The notes under the pieces were generated by a model that did no database searches, was not told where the DNA came from, and worked only from the letters and a program-made list of their open reading frames with translations. Position numbers and translations under genes: made by a program. Positions 19,781 through 30,996 of a DNA stretch of 64,000 nt are shown here, piece by piece (the first letter of the stretch is position 1; every line of letters begins with the position of its first letter). Source of the stretch: an uncultured Bacteroidales bacterium (lineage in GTDB: Bacteria; Bacteroidota; Bacteroidia; Bacteroidales; Paludibacteraceae); NCBI GenBank assembly GCA_949282265.1, contig CASDOZ010000011.1:1-64000 (forward strand), given 5' to 3'.

Positions 19781-20153
19781 CCTTTTTTATTGTTTGTTTC
19801 CTGTTGCTTCCATGCGCTCCAATGCGAACATGTGCTAAAAATCATCATACGTAAACGTATTCGCCTGTTTTAACTCATTGTAGCGAAAATTTGAATAGGG
19901 AATATTTTGTATGTGATTTCTTGGATTTGTGCCAACTTTTGTTTTGTTCTGTCTTTTTTGTCGATGTGATACGAATAATCTGTATTTTTATGGACAAAGA
20001 AATCCGGTAAACTCCATAGTTGTTTAGGAGTAATTACCGGATTCCTTAAAATTTCAAAGCAGTGCTTTAATTTCGTTTTCGTTCTCTCCACCATTATCTG
20101 CTGGGGAACATCCTTCAAAAAATAAGGCTGAATTAAGGTTACTTCTTAGGAAC

Positions 20154-20330
20154 TTATTTTTTTGATTCTTCCAAGGAAGCTTTGCGGAACTCTTTCATCA
20201 GTTTTTCTAATTCCAATGATGCCTTACGGGCACGTGTTCCGGCGGCTTTGTTACCTTTGCCAGCTTGGAGGTTTGCATCTGTCGTAAATGCACTATATAC
20301 CTCCTGAATTTTTGCAATTAAATTTTCCAT
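20154..20330 (-). CDS. Histone H1-like DNA-binding protein
   Basis: 58 residues, read by eye. It starts MENLIAKIQEVYSAFTTDAN, and its second half has GNKAAGTRARKASLELEKL and MKEFRK. This is the short lysine- and alanine-rich histone H1/Hc1-like protein found across Bacteroidota and presumed to bind the nucleoid. A perfect -7 box lies 27 bases upstream of the ATG. It is a single-gene unit between an empty spacer and thrS. Confidence 0.9.
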   Translation of the reverse strand: MENLIAKIQEVYSAFTTDANLQAGKGNKAAGTRARKASLELEKLMKEFRKASLEESKK

Positions 20331-20357
20331 TTGTGTGTCATGTATAAATTACAGTGG

Positions 20358-20365
20358 CAAAGATA
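20358..20365 (-). promoter_or_regulatory. -7 box of the histone-like gene
   Basis: Minus-strand TATCTTTG, an exact match to TAnnTTTG, 27 bases before the start codon. The -33 region is weak. Confidence 0.5.
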
Positions 20366-20515
20366 ATATAAAAATGGAACATTCATACATTATCCCCTAT
20401 CTTTTTGTTTCATTTGTCGTTTTTTTAGAATAGTGTTGCTTTTTTTGAGGATTATTTTCGTTTTCCTTTGTTTCAGTTTGCGCGTATTTAAAAATATTTT
20501 GGATTTCTTTTTTAC

Positions 20516-20554
20516 AAAAATGGACGACATGTCTAAATGCATATCGTCCATTTT
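20516..20554 (-). terminator. Terminator of thrS
   Basis: An 11-bp stem (AAAATGGACGA / TCGTCCATTTT) with a 16-base loop lies 18 bases past the thrS stop. On the minus-strand transcript the 3' arm ends in a run of five U. Confidence 0.7.
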
Positions 20555-20572
20555 ATTTATGTACAAGCTATA

Positions 20573-22513
<1,941 letters not shown>

Positions 22514-22546
22514 AATACCTTACAAATGGTTTTTAAATTCAGGGTG

Positions 22547-22580
22547 CAAAGGTAAGAAAATATACGTTTCCAGCCACAAC
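22547..22580 (-). promoter_or_regulatory. Promoter of thrS
   Basis: Minus-strand TACCTTTG (22547-22554) matches TAnnTTTG exactly; GTTG at 22577-22580 could be the -33 box (spacing 22). The -7 box is 33 bases before the start codon. Confidence 0.5.
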
Positions 22581-22607
22581 AAAATATTGAATTTCATGCT
22601 CCGGACA

Positions 22608-22639
22608 TAAAAAATATGCCGGACAAACATCCGGCATAT
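22608..22639 (-). terminator. Intrinsic terminator of trxA
   Basis: A 10-bp stem ATATGCCGGA / TCCGGCATAT around CAAACA, followed on the minus-strand transcript by a run of six U. It lies 24 bases after the trxA stop. Confidence 0.85.
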
Positions 22640-22663
22640 CTGGTATAATATTATTGTATAATC

Positions 22664-22981
22664 TTAACCGAGCAGTGCGTCGATTTTTTGCGCCAATACC
22701 GATTTCGGGGCGGAACCGACATGTTTGTCGGCAAGTTGCCCGTTTTTGAAGAATAAGATGGTCGGAATGTTGCGGATGCCGAACTGGGTGCAAGTCTCGT
22801 CGTTGTCGTCCACGTTCAGTTTGCCGATATTCACTTTGCCTTCGTATTCTTTGGCCAGTTCTTCGATGATCGGGCCTATCATTTTGCAAGGTCCGCACCA
22901 GGGCGCCCAAAAGTCCACTACCAAAGGTTTGCCGCTTGACAATAATTCCTGAATATTACTGTCTGTAATTACTAATTCCAT
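22664..22981 (-). CDS. trxA: Thioredoxin
   Basis: 105 residues, the standard thioredoxin size and fold, with the redox motif WCGPC (C29, C32) in FWAPWCGPCK and the cis-proline loop RNIPTILFF. There is no signal peptide, so it is cytoplasmic. It has its own promoter (23030-23060) and a strong terminator. Confidence 0.97.
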   Translation of the reverse strand: MELVITDSNIQELLSSGKPLVVDFWAPWCGPCKMIGPIIEELAKEYEGKVNIGKLNVDDNDETCTQFGIRNIPTILFFKNGQLADKHVGSAPKSVLAQKIDALLG

Positions 22982-23029
22982 GATTCTGTTTGTTTTATAA
23001 ATTGCAAATTAATTGATTTTCCAATGCTG

Positions 23030-23060
23030 CAAAGTAATGAAAAAAACGCCTATCCGGCAA
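23030..23060 (-). promoter_or_regulatory. Promoter of trxA
   Basis: Minus-strand TTG (23058-23060), 20 bases, then TTACTTTG (23030-23037), one mismatch from TAnnTTTG. The distance to the start codon is 48 bases. Confidence 0.5.
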
Positions 23061-23075
23061 GAATAGTTATAAACA

Positions 23076-24746
23076 TTATTTTTTCCAGTTGTCTTTGAGC
23101 GAAACTGTCCGGTTAAAAATCAGATGTTCGGGCGTGCTGTCCTTGTCCACGCAGAAATAGCCTTGTTTCAGGAATTGGAAATGTTCCATTGGCTTGGCGT
23201 TTTTCAGCGCGCCTTCAATGCGGCAACCGTTCATGGTTTTCAGCGAGTCTGGATTCAGCAGCTCGCGGAAGTCCTGGTCGGATGCCGATGGGTCTTCCAC
23301 GGCAAACAGGCGGTCGTACAGGCGCACTTCAGCCGGGACACTGGAATTGATTTCGACCCAGTTGATGGTGCTTTTGACTTTACGGTTTCCGCCTTCGGTG
23401 CCGCTTTTGGTTTCCGGGTCATATTCGCAGTAGATTTCCTCGATTTCGCCTTGGCTGTTTTTCTTCACGCCTGTACAACGGATGATGTACGCGCTTTTGA
23501 GGCGCACTTCACGGCCGTTGGGTGTCAGGCGGTAGAAATCTTTCGGCGCGTCTTCCATAAAGTCGCCCCGCTCAATGTACAGTTCGCGGCCGAAAACCAT
23601 TTCGCGTGTGCCGCCAGCTTCGTTGTCCGGGTTGTTTTCCGTTGTCAGCGTTTCCGTTTGGCCTTCCGGATAGTTGGTTATGACCAATTTGACAGGCTCC
23701 ATGATGGCGCATACGCGGGCGGCCTTGGGTTTCAGGTCTTCACGGATGGAATGTTCCAGCAGTCCCAAATCAATTGTCCCTTCCACTTTGGTGTAGCCGA
23801 TTTTATCGATAAAACTGTGAATCGATTCCGGCGTGTAGCCGCGGCGGCGCAGCCCGCAAACAGTTGGCATACGCGGGTCATCCCAGCCTGCCACGAGGCT
23901 TTCGCGCACTAATTGGAGCATTTTGCGCTTGCTCATGACAGTGTAGGTTATGTTCAGGCGGTTGAATTCGTATTGGCGCGGCCGGTAGTCGCTGTCTTTG
24001 AACTGGTCGATGAACCAGTCGTAGAGCGGCCGGTGCACGACAAATTCCAAGGTGCAAATGGAGTGGGTTACTCCTTCGAAATAATCCGATTGCCCGTGCG
24101 CGTAGTCGTACATCGGATAGGCTTTCCATTTGAATCCCGTGCGGTGGTGCGGATGCGACGTGATGACACGGTACATGATCGGGTCACGGAAATGCATGTT
24201 CGGATTGGCCATGTCTATTTTGGCGCGGAGCACCATGGCGCCTTCGGGCACTTCGCCTGAATTCATTTTGTGGAACAGTTCCAGGTTTTCTTCTATCGGG
24301 CGGTTCCTGTACGGGCTTTCTATGCCTGGCTGTGTCGGCGTGCCTTTCTGCTGGGCAATGGTTTCCGCACTTTGCTCGTCCACATAGGCTTTGCCTTCTT
24401 TGATCAGGCGGATGGCCAAATCCCACAATTGTTGGAAATAGTCGGATGCATAATATACGTTGCCCCATTCGTAACCGAGCCAACGTATGTCTTCCATTAT
24501 GGAATCGACATATTCAACATCTTCCTTGACGGGGTTCGTGTCGTCAAAACGCAGATTGCAGACACCGTTATATTTTTGTGCGATACCGAAATCCATACAG
24601 ATGGCTTTGGCGTGTCCGATATGCAGGTAACCGTTCGGCTCTGGCGGGAAACGTGTCTGTATACGACCGTTGTTCACTCCGTTCTTAATGTCTTCTTCCA
24701 CAATTGCCTCTATGAAATTCAGGCTTTTTTTTGTCGTTTCTTCCAT
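23076..24746 (-). CDS. glnS: Glutamine--tRNA ligase
   Basis: 556 residues from the ATG at 24746 (MEETTKKSLNF). A longer frame would put the promoter box at 24785 inside the gene. Class I signature PPEPNGYLHIGHAKA (HIGH at 42-45) and the KMSKS-type motif VMSKRKML are present, and the GlnRS-type anticodon domain follows. The length equals that of the E. coli enzyme. Having glnS suggests direct charging of tRNA(Gln) instead of the GatCAB route. Confidence 0.97.
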   Translation of the reverse strand: MEETTKKSLNFIEAIVEEDIKNGVNNGRIQTRFPPEPNGYLHIGHAKAICMDFGIAQKYNGVCNLRFDDTNPVKEDVEYVDSIMEDIRWLGYEWGNVYYASDYFQQLWDLAIRLIKEGKAYVDEQSAETIAQQKGTPTQPGIESPYRNRPIEENLELFHKMNSGEVPEGAMVLRAKIDMANPNMHFRDPIMYRVITSHPHHRTGFKWKAYPMYDYAHGQSDYFEGVTHSICTLEFVVHRPLYDWFIDQFKDSDYRPRQYEFNRLNITYTVMSKRKMLQLVRESLVAGWDDPRMPTVCGLRRRGYTPESIHSFIDKIGYTKVEGTIDLGLLEHSIREDLKPKAARVCAIMEPVKLVITNYPEGQTETLTTENNPDNEAGGTREMVFGRELYIERGDFMEDAPKDFYRLTPNGREVRLKSAYIIRCTGVKKNSQGEIEEIYCEYDPETKSGTEGGNRKVKSTINWVEINSSVPAEVRLYDRLFAVEDPSASDQDFRELLNPDSLKTMNGCRIEGALKNAKPMEHFQFLKQGYFCVDKDSTPEHLIFNRTVSLKDNWKK

Positions 24747-24784
24747 TTTGCTGTTGGCTAAATTATTTGTCCGAAATTCGGCCA

Positions 24785-24792
24785 CAAAGATA
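24785..24792 (-). promoter_or_regulatory. -7 box of glnS
   Basis: Minus-strand TATCTTTG, an exact match, 38 bases before the ATG at 24746. The -33 box is not clear. Confidence 0.5.
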
Positions 24793-25199
24793 ATGTAATT
24801 CAAGAAATTTCTAAAAAAATAATGTATCTAAAAAAGTAAACTGGGCTTGAAGTGGGAATATGTGCCAGTTTTTGCTAAATGCCGTTGCAGGCAACTGTCG
24901 AATTTTTATGGTTTTAAAATTTATTGTATGAAAAAAGTTGCTGAAATGCATGGTCATGCAAAAAAATCCATATTTGTCTATATGCGGTTTTTTTTATTTT
25001 CCATTATTTTGCCTTCATAAAGTTTTAAAACATTCATTTGTACCGTTGCAAGGCACAAATGTGTAAGATGGTTTCTTCGGAAATCCTGAATGTATAAGTT
25101 GACGGACTGCGTAATAGAGATAGAGAATAATAAAAAAGCAAAGGAGTATGCCGAAAAGCCTTTTAAGTGAGTAGGCAGTATTATTTAATCCATGATATT
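24793..25199. other. Spacer between divergent units, no gene seen
   Basis: About 400 AT-rich bases upstream of the plus-strand pair at 25200. A 7-bp inverted repeat CATTTGT / ACAAATG lies at 25035-25061. A 30-codon frame at 24928 has no support. No convincing promoter for the plus-strand pair was recognised. Confidence 0.5.
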
Positions 25200-25817
25200 A
25201 TGAAAAAGCTTATTTTAGTAGTTTTGAGTTGTGCATTTTTAATGCCTGTGTTTGCACAAGATGATGCAAGTGCCAATGATGCCGGTGAAGTTAAAAATGA
25301 AAAGAAAGAGAAGAAACCATCGAAATTTGGTAATTTCTTGCGTCGTGTAGGTGAAAGTACAACGGGTATCAACATGAGTAACGAGACGTTTGTCGCTATC
25401 GCCTTTGAAGCCCAGCAGATGGTTGATTTTGCAGTGCAATCTTGCACAGGTGATCCTAATACAGGAACTATTTTGCTAACTCTGACAGCGAAAGCAAAAA
25501 AGAATGGTGTTAAAACCAATCTGGGAAAAAGGGTGAACAATAGCGATTATGTTACAGCTTATGATGCAAAAGGCGCTACATTTGAAGGTAAAGAAGTTGG
25601 AAGCTATACGGAGATAGGGCGGAAAGACAATCCAGCCGGTGTTCCTGTACAGTACCAGTTTGTTTTCTCAGATGTGCCGACGACAGTGGCTCAAATAGAG
25701 GTTGTCCAGGTAGAATTCTATATAGACAGCAATGATAACCATATCGGAAGTAACATGTCCAGCGTAGAACCTATGCAAGTGCGCAATATTCCGATTGCAT
25801 GGGGCGCTTTGGAATAA
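25200..25817 (+). CDS. Exported protein of unknown function
   Basis: 205 residues from the ATG at 25200, chosen because it gives a clean signal peptide (KKLILVVLSCAFLMPVFAQ). After it comes a charged linker of D, N, K and E (about residues 20-45), then a predicted beta-rich domain with ETFVAIAFEAQQMVDFAVQS near the start. I do not recognise the family. Cleavage after FA would release it to the periplasm, as no lipobox is seen. The next gene, a lipoprotein, follows after 29 bases, so the two are likely cotranscribed and may act together. Confidence 0.75.
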   Translation: MKKLILVVLSCAFLMPVFAQDDASANDAGEVKNEKKEKKPSKFGNFLRRVGESTTGINMSNETFVAIAFEAQQMVDFAVQSCTGDPNTGTILLTLTAKAKKNGVKTNLGKRVNNSDYVTAYDAKGATFEGKEVGSYTEIGRKDNPAGVPVQYQFVFSDVPTTVAQIEVVQVEFYIDSNDNHIGSNMSSVEPMQVRNIPIAWGALE

Positions 25818-25846
25818 GGTAGGTATAATCAATAAATTATGGAAGA

Positions 25847-26536
25847 ATGAAAAAATTGTCAGTTGGTCTATTTGTTGTGGCGTCCATGGTTGTTTTCGTA
25901 TCATGTGGCGGCGGTGTAAAGAGCAAGTATTTCGGCGAAGTTCCTGGCTTGGTTAAAGAATTTTATGAAGAAGGAGAAGCCTTGTCAGCCAAATACTCGT
26001 TTGATGAAAAAACTACAATGAAAGACCTTGAAAAATATATGGTTCAAGTTGACAAGTTGAAGAGCGAATATGAACAGAAAATTCTGAGTGCCGGTGAAAA
26101 GATTGTCGGTACGGAAATTGCCTATTCGGCTCCCGAAAGCTTGCCATACGAAATATCGGTTCCAAAAATAACGGGGGTGGATGCTTTTTCCAGTACCCAA
26201 TTCAGGGTAATGTATGAGCTGAAAATGAAACTGGACAAGGATACGGTATTGGTTTCTGAATATCAGTCAAAATACACCAAATTCCCCGCTTATTTGACGC
26301 TGTATTATAAGCTGCTGGATAATGCTGGAAATGTGATAGACATCGATAAATCTTCCCTTTATTCAGGCAAGGATGGTGATGTGTTGCCAGCCGGCAGTGA
26401 ATATTCGGTAGAAGAAGCTATCTATTTTTCGGCGGAGGATGAGGAAGATATGGTGAGATTGGAAAAGAATGCCAATTTGGAAAAAATTGTCTTTATCGAT
26501 TTGCAGGAATATGAAGAACTTAAAGACAAAAAATAA
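25847..26536 (+). CDS. Lipoprotein of unknown function
   Basis: 229 residues with a lipoprotein signal (VVASMVVFVSC, lipid Cys at 20), then GGG, as is usual for Bacteroidota lipoproteins. An acidic, partly helical N-terminal part (about 28-85) precedes a beta-rich part. No known domain is recognised. It is the second gene of a pair with the exported protein at 25200, and a terminator follows at 26612. Confidence 0.75.
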   Translation: MKKLSVGLFVVASMVVFVSCGGGVKSKYFGEVPGLVKEFYEEGEALSAKYSFDEKTTMKDLEKYMVQVDKLKSEYEQKILSAGEKIVGTEIAYSAPESLPYEISVPKITGVDAFSSTQFRVMYELKMKLDKDTVLVSEYQSKYTKFPAYLTLYYKLLDNAGNVIDIDKSSLYSGKDGDVLPAGSEYSVEEAIYFSAEDEEDMVRLEKNANLEKIVFIDLQEYEELKDKK

Positions 26537-26611
26537 ACCGAATATTTTTTGTGAATCTTGGATAAATTGATTATGTAATTAAAAGGTTAAACATTCTTGA
26601 TTTACATGTGT

Positions 26612-26646
26612 TTACGATTGTCGGGAGATAATCGTAAGTTTTTTTT
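26612..26646 (+). terminator. Intrinsic terminator of the exported-protein pair
   Basis: TTACGATT / AATCGTAA stem of 8 bp with a 10-base loop, followed by eight T. It lies 75 bases after the stop at 26536. Confidence 0.75.
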
Positions 26647-26798
26647 CATTAGTGTCCGATAAACATATTCAATAGGCTGATTATCAGTATTGTTTTTATG
26701 GATAAGCCTCTTTGTTAAAGTTGCCGCTTAATTTTATGTATATCAATAAGTTATTGAGGGTTTGAAAAGTTTTATCGGACAGCAATAGTTTTTTTTAG
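26647..26798. other. Spacer between convergent units, no gene seen
   Basis: AT-rich sequence between the terminator of the plus-strand pair and the inverted repeat that follows the GH3 gene. Two copies of TTTATCGGACA-like sequence in opposite orientation (about 26651-26662 as GTCCGATAAA and 26770-26781 as TTTATCGGACA) form a long-range inverted repeat. Confidence 0.5.
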
Positions 26799-26838
26799 CA
26801 AAATCCTCCTTGTCCAATGTCAGACAAAGAGGATTTTG
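26799..26838. terminator. Inverted repeat downstream of the PUL operon
   Basis: CAAAATCCTC and GAGGATTTTG form a 10-bp stem, extended inside by TTGTC / GACAA past one mismatch. It lies 32 bases beyond the stop of the last gene of the minus-strand PUL operon. The minus-strand transcript lacks a U run after the stem, so termination is only likely. Confidence 0.55.
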
Positions 26839-26870
26839 TGTTATGATAACTGTTACCGTTATATCCGCAT

Positions 26871-29099
26871 TCATTCAGTTATCACGAAACTCTCTTTTAT
26901 ACCTTCTTTACTATTGGGTGCAATCCAAATGTCGAATTCTCCGGCTTCTACTTTTTTCAGCAAGTCTTTTCCGTAGAATGCCAGTTCTGAAACAGGTAAT
27001 TTGAACGTAACGGTTTTACTTTCACCTGCTTTTATGCTAATACGTTGGAAGCCTTTCAATTCTTTTATCGGCCGCGCAATGGAACCGACCAAGTCACGTA
27101 CATATAGTTGTACGATTTCTGTCCCATCGGTATTGCTTGTGTTTTTAATAGTGGCAGTGGCGGTTATTGTGTCATTTATGCCAGCTTCATGGCTGGATAG
27201 TCTGAAATCAGAATATTCAAAAGTGCTGTATGAAAGCCCATAGCCGAATACGAACAACGGATCTTTTCCGGAATCCAAGTAAAACGATGTATTGCCCAAA
27301 GATGTTTGGGGTGCTTCCAATGGAATGTCTTTTATCAAGGTTATCCAGTCTTGGGCCGGCCGTCCAGTATTGTTGTGGTTATAGTACATCGGGATTTGTC
27401 CAACTTCACGTACAAATGTAACTGGTAGTTTCCCGCTCGGATTTTCCTTGCCGTATAATAAATCCATGATAGCCAGTCCGCCCATGGTGCCCGGATGGAA
27501 ATTGTATAGCACTGCATCTGCATAGGGCAGATCGCGTTCAATGGTTAGCGGACGTCCTGCAATTACAACCATTACGACAGGTTTTCCTGTACTTTTTACG
27601 GCTTTGAGCAGTTCTGATTGTGCCCCAATCAGGTTTATATTGGACAGCGAATGGGCTTCACCCGAAAGGATGGCTTCCTCACCCACGAACACAAGTGCGA
27701 CATCCGACTGCTTTACAGTTGCTTTGACCTTGCTGAAATTTTTGATGTCTGAATCCCTTGAATAGTCCAAACCGGCCTCATAACGGTATTTAATGTGTTT
27801 GTACTCATCTGTTTGCAAGGCTCTTAGCGGTGTTACGGTGCGGTTCTTCTCTCCATCGAACGACCATGTACCAAGTTGGTCGTGCGGTGCATGAGCCATT
27901 GGGCCTATAATAGCTATGGTCTGTTCTGGTTTTAATGGAAGTATTCCATTGTTTTTCAACAAAATAGCAGATTCAACGGCAGCACGCCGGGCAGCTTGTA
28001 AATGCTTGTCTGAATAAATGGTTGTTGCTTTTGTTGTGTCAATATATGGATTATCAAATAATCCGAGGCGGTATTTTATGCGTAGGATATTGCGGACAGC
28101 ATCGTCAATGACTTGCATGGATACTTTGTTTTCTGCAACCAATCCTTCTATATAATCGATATATGTTTGGCTCACCATTTCCATGTCAACCCCGGCGTTG
28201 GCTGAAATGCGTGCGACATCTTTCCTGTCAGCAGCATATCCGTGGGCAATCATTTCGCTCATGGAACACCAATCGGATACGACGAAACCATCGAAATTCC
28301 ATTCATCGCGCAACACTTTGCGTAGCAGGAAGTCATTGCCAGAGGCCGGAATGCCATCGTTGTCATTGAATGATGTCATTAAGGTGGCGGCTCCGGCCTC
28401 AATGGATTTTTGGAAAGGGATCAAGTACACGTTCCGTAACAGACGCTCCGGTATGTTGGTCGAGTTATAGTCCCTGCCACCCTCGGCAGCTCCGTAGCCG
28501 ACGAAGTGCTTGACGCAGGCGGCAATGGCATTGTTGTCGGATAAGTTGTCTCCTTGGAATCCTCGTACCATTGCGCTTCCAAGTTCTCCGGCCAGATACG
28601 GATCTTCACCTAAACTTTCGGCAATGCGTCCCCAGCGGGCATCGCGCGAAATATCAAGCATCGGTGCGAATGTCCATGTTATACCTTGTTCCCGTGCTTC
28701 GGTAGCTGCAATGTGCGCACCTGTTTCAACGATTTCCGGATTAAAACTGGCTGCTTGGCCTAATGGGATAGGGAATACGGTTTTATAACCGTGTATGATG
28801 TCGCGCCCGATTATGAGTGGAATGCCTAAACGGGATTCCTCCACGGCGGTTTTTTGTATTTCATTGATAATTGTGGGGTCGATGTTGAGCATGGAGCTGA
28901 TTTCCCCACGGCGTATTTGGGCTTTGACGGAGTCTAATGGCTGGTCGAAATTGAGTTGGTTCATTTGCCCTATTTTTTCGGCCAATGTCATTTTACGCAA
29001 TAGGTCTTCTACAAAATGCTCTTCTTTTGAATCGGTTGGTGTTGTGCAACTTGTTATGATTGAGGTTGCACAAAAGAGTATTAAAAATTTTGTTTTCAT
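26871..29099 (-). CDS. Glycoside hydrolase family 3 beta-glucosidase, lipoprotein
   Basis: 742 residues with a lipoprotein signal (lipid Cys at 18, IITSC). BglX-like layout: GH3 N-terminal barrel (about 25-350), C-terminal alpha/beta sandwich (about 370-570) and fibronectin III-like domain (about 635-720). The nucleophile is D276 in GFVVSDW; K197-H198 and the RWGRIAESLGEDP motif bind substrate; E481 in LSGEAHS is the probable acid/base. It would release glucose from beta-gluco-oligosaccharides in the periplasm. It is the last gene of the susC-led operon, 106 bases after the SGNH-like gene. Confidence 0.93.
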   Translation of the reverse strand: MKTKFLILFCATSIITSCTTPTDSKEEHFVEDLLRKMTLAEKIGQMNQLNFDQPLDSVKAQIRRGEISSMLNIDPTIINEIQKTAVEESRLGIPLIIGRDIIHGYKTVFPIPLGQAASFNPEIVETGAHIAATEAREQGITWTFAPMLDISRDARWGRIAESLGEDPYLAGELGSAMVRGFQGDNLSDNNAIAACVKHFVGYGAAEGGRDYNSTNIPERLLRNVYLIPFQKSIEAGAATLMTSFNDNDGIPASGNDFLLRKVLRDEWNFDGFVVSDWCSMSEMIAHGYAADRKDVARISANAGVDMEMVSQTYIDYIEGLVAENKVSMQVIDDAVRNILRIKYRLGLFDNPYIDTTKATTIYSDKHLQAARRAAVESAILLKNNGILPLKPEQTIAIIGPMAHAPHDQLGTWSFDGEKNRTVTPLRALQTDEYKHIKYRYEAGLDYSRDSDIKNFSKVKATVKQSDVALVFVGEEAILSGEAHSLSNINLIGAQSELLKAVKSTGKPVVMVVIAGRPLTIERDLPYADAVLYNFHPGTMGGLAIMDLLYGKENPSGKLPVTFVREVGQIPMYYNHNNTGRPAQDWITLIKDIPLEAPQTSLGNTSFYLDSGKDPLFVFGYGLSYSTFEYSDFRLSSHEAGINDTITATATIKNTSNTDGTEIVQLYVRDLVGSIARPIKELKGFQRISIKAGESKTVTFKLPVSELAFYGKDLLKKVEAGEFDIWIAPNSKEGIKESFVITE

Positions 29100-29205
29100 T
29101 GCAGGTTATGAATTAGAATTAAGTTGAAGTACAAATTTATTTGTTTTTGGTTGATTATTTCAAGTGGTGTGTTAGAATCTTTGTTGATGCGTGTTTTGAA
29201 TGGGT

Positions 29206-30984
29206 TTATAACACAATTTTGCAGGCATATTGTTGTTGCCCGTTATGCAATTGCAGTACGTAAATTCCGGAAAGGCAATCGGGCAATTTGATGGTTTTGT
29301 TTGCTGTAATTTGTTCAGCGAACAAGGTTTGTCCGCACAACGAATGGCAGGAAAGCCGGCAGGGACTTTCAATGCCTTTTATTATGATTTCGTTGTTTGC
29401 TGCTATGGCGGATATTTTGGGGACTGTTAATGTGTTTGCGTTGTTTGCCGCTTGTCCCGAATAGATGAGCAATTGTGGTTTTTCTGCTTGTTCAGATTCT
29501 GCTGAATGGAAATATAATAATCCGCTTCCATCGGTGTTACCGAATCGCAGACGGAATGTAACGGTATTTTTACCGGCGGCTATCTGTTGTTTTGTCCATT
29601 CAGTAACATCCCAGTCTATATAACTGTTGAGTTCATTGCCATGAATGGCGTTTTCGCCAATTACCGTAAAATCGTCTGGCTTTGTTTCCCAAGTTAATGC
29701 AAAGTATTGTTCTGTATTGCCGGCAATTTCTATGTAGTGTGTTTCTTTTCTTGGCCAGTTCGGATATATGCAGTCATAATAATAGGCGCGTAGTATAATT
29801 TGTTCTGCATTGGAATTTATTTCGTCTGTGGTGAATGACAGGAAGGCTTCACGGGTATGCGTGTCTGAATTGCCTTTCACTTCCAAATGATTGTCGGTCG
29901 CGTAATCGTTCGTTTTGTTCGCTTGATGTACATATGTATCAAAAAATGGCAGGATGCTTTGGTCACAGATATGGATACAGGTTTCGCCAGATACTTCACC
30001 GTTTTCCGTGTTGGCGTTGCTTACGGAAACAGGACGTACTATTGTTGTTTTTGTGTCTGCTTTGACTTGGATTATTTGCGGATTTTCCAAAATGCCATTC
30101 AATTGTATTTCTTGTCCATTGACAGAATAAGTCAGATTCCAAGGTGGTACACCCGTGAAAGTGAATATGACGTATGCATCATTTTCTTTGCTTGCAATCA
30201 GTTTGCTTTTTTCGCTTATTTTAGCCGTCGCAGCTACGGGCTCGAACAATTTTGCCAATTCTTCCATGCATATTTGTGCCATTTTTTGTTGTATGTATTG
30301 TTCTTTGCCGCGCAATGGATGCCAGCCGAAAGTGATTCTGTAAATAGTTTCTGTATCGCAGGAATATTTGATGCTTGGTTGCTGCCCGTCTGGATCCAGC
30401 TCTTTGCGTGTGAATCCAATGTTCTCATCCCATTTAATGAGCGGTAACTTCCAGCGTTCAGCCAGTGTACGGATACTTTGGTTGTATGTAGTCCGCGAAT
30501 CATGCCAGTGTGTGCATAGGAGTATTGTAGCCGGTTTTCCGTTTTCAGTCTGGTAGTATTTGGAGTCCGGGTCGTTTTTCAGGTTGTAACAGTCGGCTTT
30601 GTATTTCTTTATCACATAATCGTAAGCCAAGTGGTATTGCTGTATCTCATCATATGTGTAGTCTTCATAATTCTCTTTTATACCGTCTGTGTTGGCAACG
30701 TCTTGATTATGGACATGCATAATGATGAATGCGTCTGTGCGTTCGAGTTCTTCAGTAGTGTAAAACGTATTATTGAACATGGCGCTCGCTGTGTGTTTGA
30801 TAGCATCGCCCGACACGGCTTTGTTCATGGCTTCTGCGTTGAACGCTTCGCATACAAGTTCGAACCAGCCATTTTCAGGCACGGCAAATGATGCGCCGGC
30901 AAGCAAGAAATGATGTCTGTATTCTTGTGCATGTGTGAAAAATGTAATGCAGAACAGAAGTCCTGCCAGAATGTTTTTTTTCAT
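29206..30984 (-). CDS. Secreted SGNH-like hydrolase with DNRLRE-type module and T9SS tail
   Basis: 592 residues, signal peptide (cleavage after THA, about 19). The N-terminal 250 residues resemble the DUF5040/SGNH-type domain: S32 in LLAGASFAVPENGW, N93 in HVHNQD and H161-D162 in THWHDSR could form the catalytic set, suggesting an esterase. A middle region (about 345-510, FFDTYVHQANKT ... LRAYYYD) looks like a DNRLRE/CBM96-type beta module. The last 70 residues (LPDCLSGIYVLQLHNG ... ACKIVL) fit a type A T9SS sorting domain. It starts 12 bases after the GH3 gene upstream. The substrate is unknown; removing acyl groups from glycan would fit the context. Confidence 0.65.
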   Translation of the reverse strand: MKKNILAGLLFCITFFTHAQEYRHHFLLAGASFAVPENGWFELVCEAFNAEAMNKAVSGDAIKHTASAMFNNTFYTTEELERTDAFIIMHVHNQDVANTDGIKENYEDYTYDEIQQYHLAYDYVIKKYKADCYNLKNDPDSKYYQTENGKPATILLCTHWHDSRTTYNQSIRTLAERWKLPLIKWDENIGFTRKELDPDGQQPSIKYSCDTETIYRITFGWHPLRGKEQYIQQKMAQICMEELAKLFEPVAATAKISEKSKLIASKENDAYVIFTFTGVPPWNLTYSVNGQEIQLNGILENPQIIQVKADTKTTIVRPVSVSNANTENGEVSGETCIHICDQSILPFFDTYVHQANKTNDYATDNHLEVKGNSDTHTREAFLSFTTDEINSNAEQIILRAYYYDCIYPNWPRKETHYIEIAGNTEQYFALTWETKPDDFTVIGENAIHGNELNSYIDWDVTEWTKQQIAAGKNTVTFRLRFGNTDGSGLLYFHSAESEQAEKPQLLIYSGQAANNANTLTVPKISAIAANNEIIIKGIESPCRLSCHSLCGQTLFAEQITANKTIKLPDCLSGIYVLQLHNGQQQYACKIVL

Positions 30985-30996
30985 ATGGGTATTTCT

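Larger units (their letters stand above)
19211..20153. other. Long spacer: hairpins and one doubtful small frame
   Basis: About 950 bases with no well-supported gene. It contains a member of the dispersed hairpin family (19534-19551), a long hairpin (19714-19780) and a near-palindrome ATACGT-AA-ACGTAT (19847-19860). A minus-strand frame at 19870-20118 (82 residues from a TTG, 74 from an ATG at 20094) is open but matches no family I know; it is left uncalled. Confidence 0.6.

Noticed and set aside
19870..20118. Minus-strand frame of 82 residues after the histone-like gene
   Set aside because: It needs a TTG start (or an ATG nine codons in), has no promoter box and no recognisable family. It may be a remnant; not strong enough to call.
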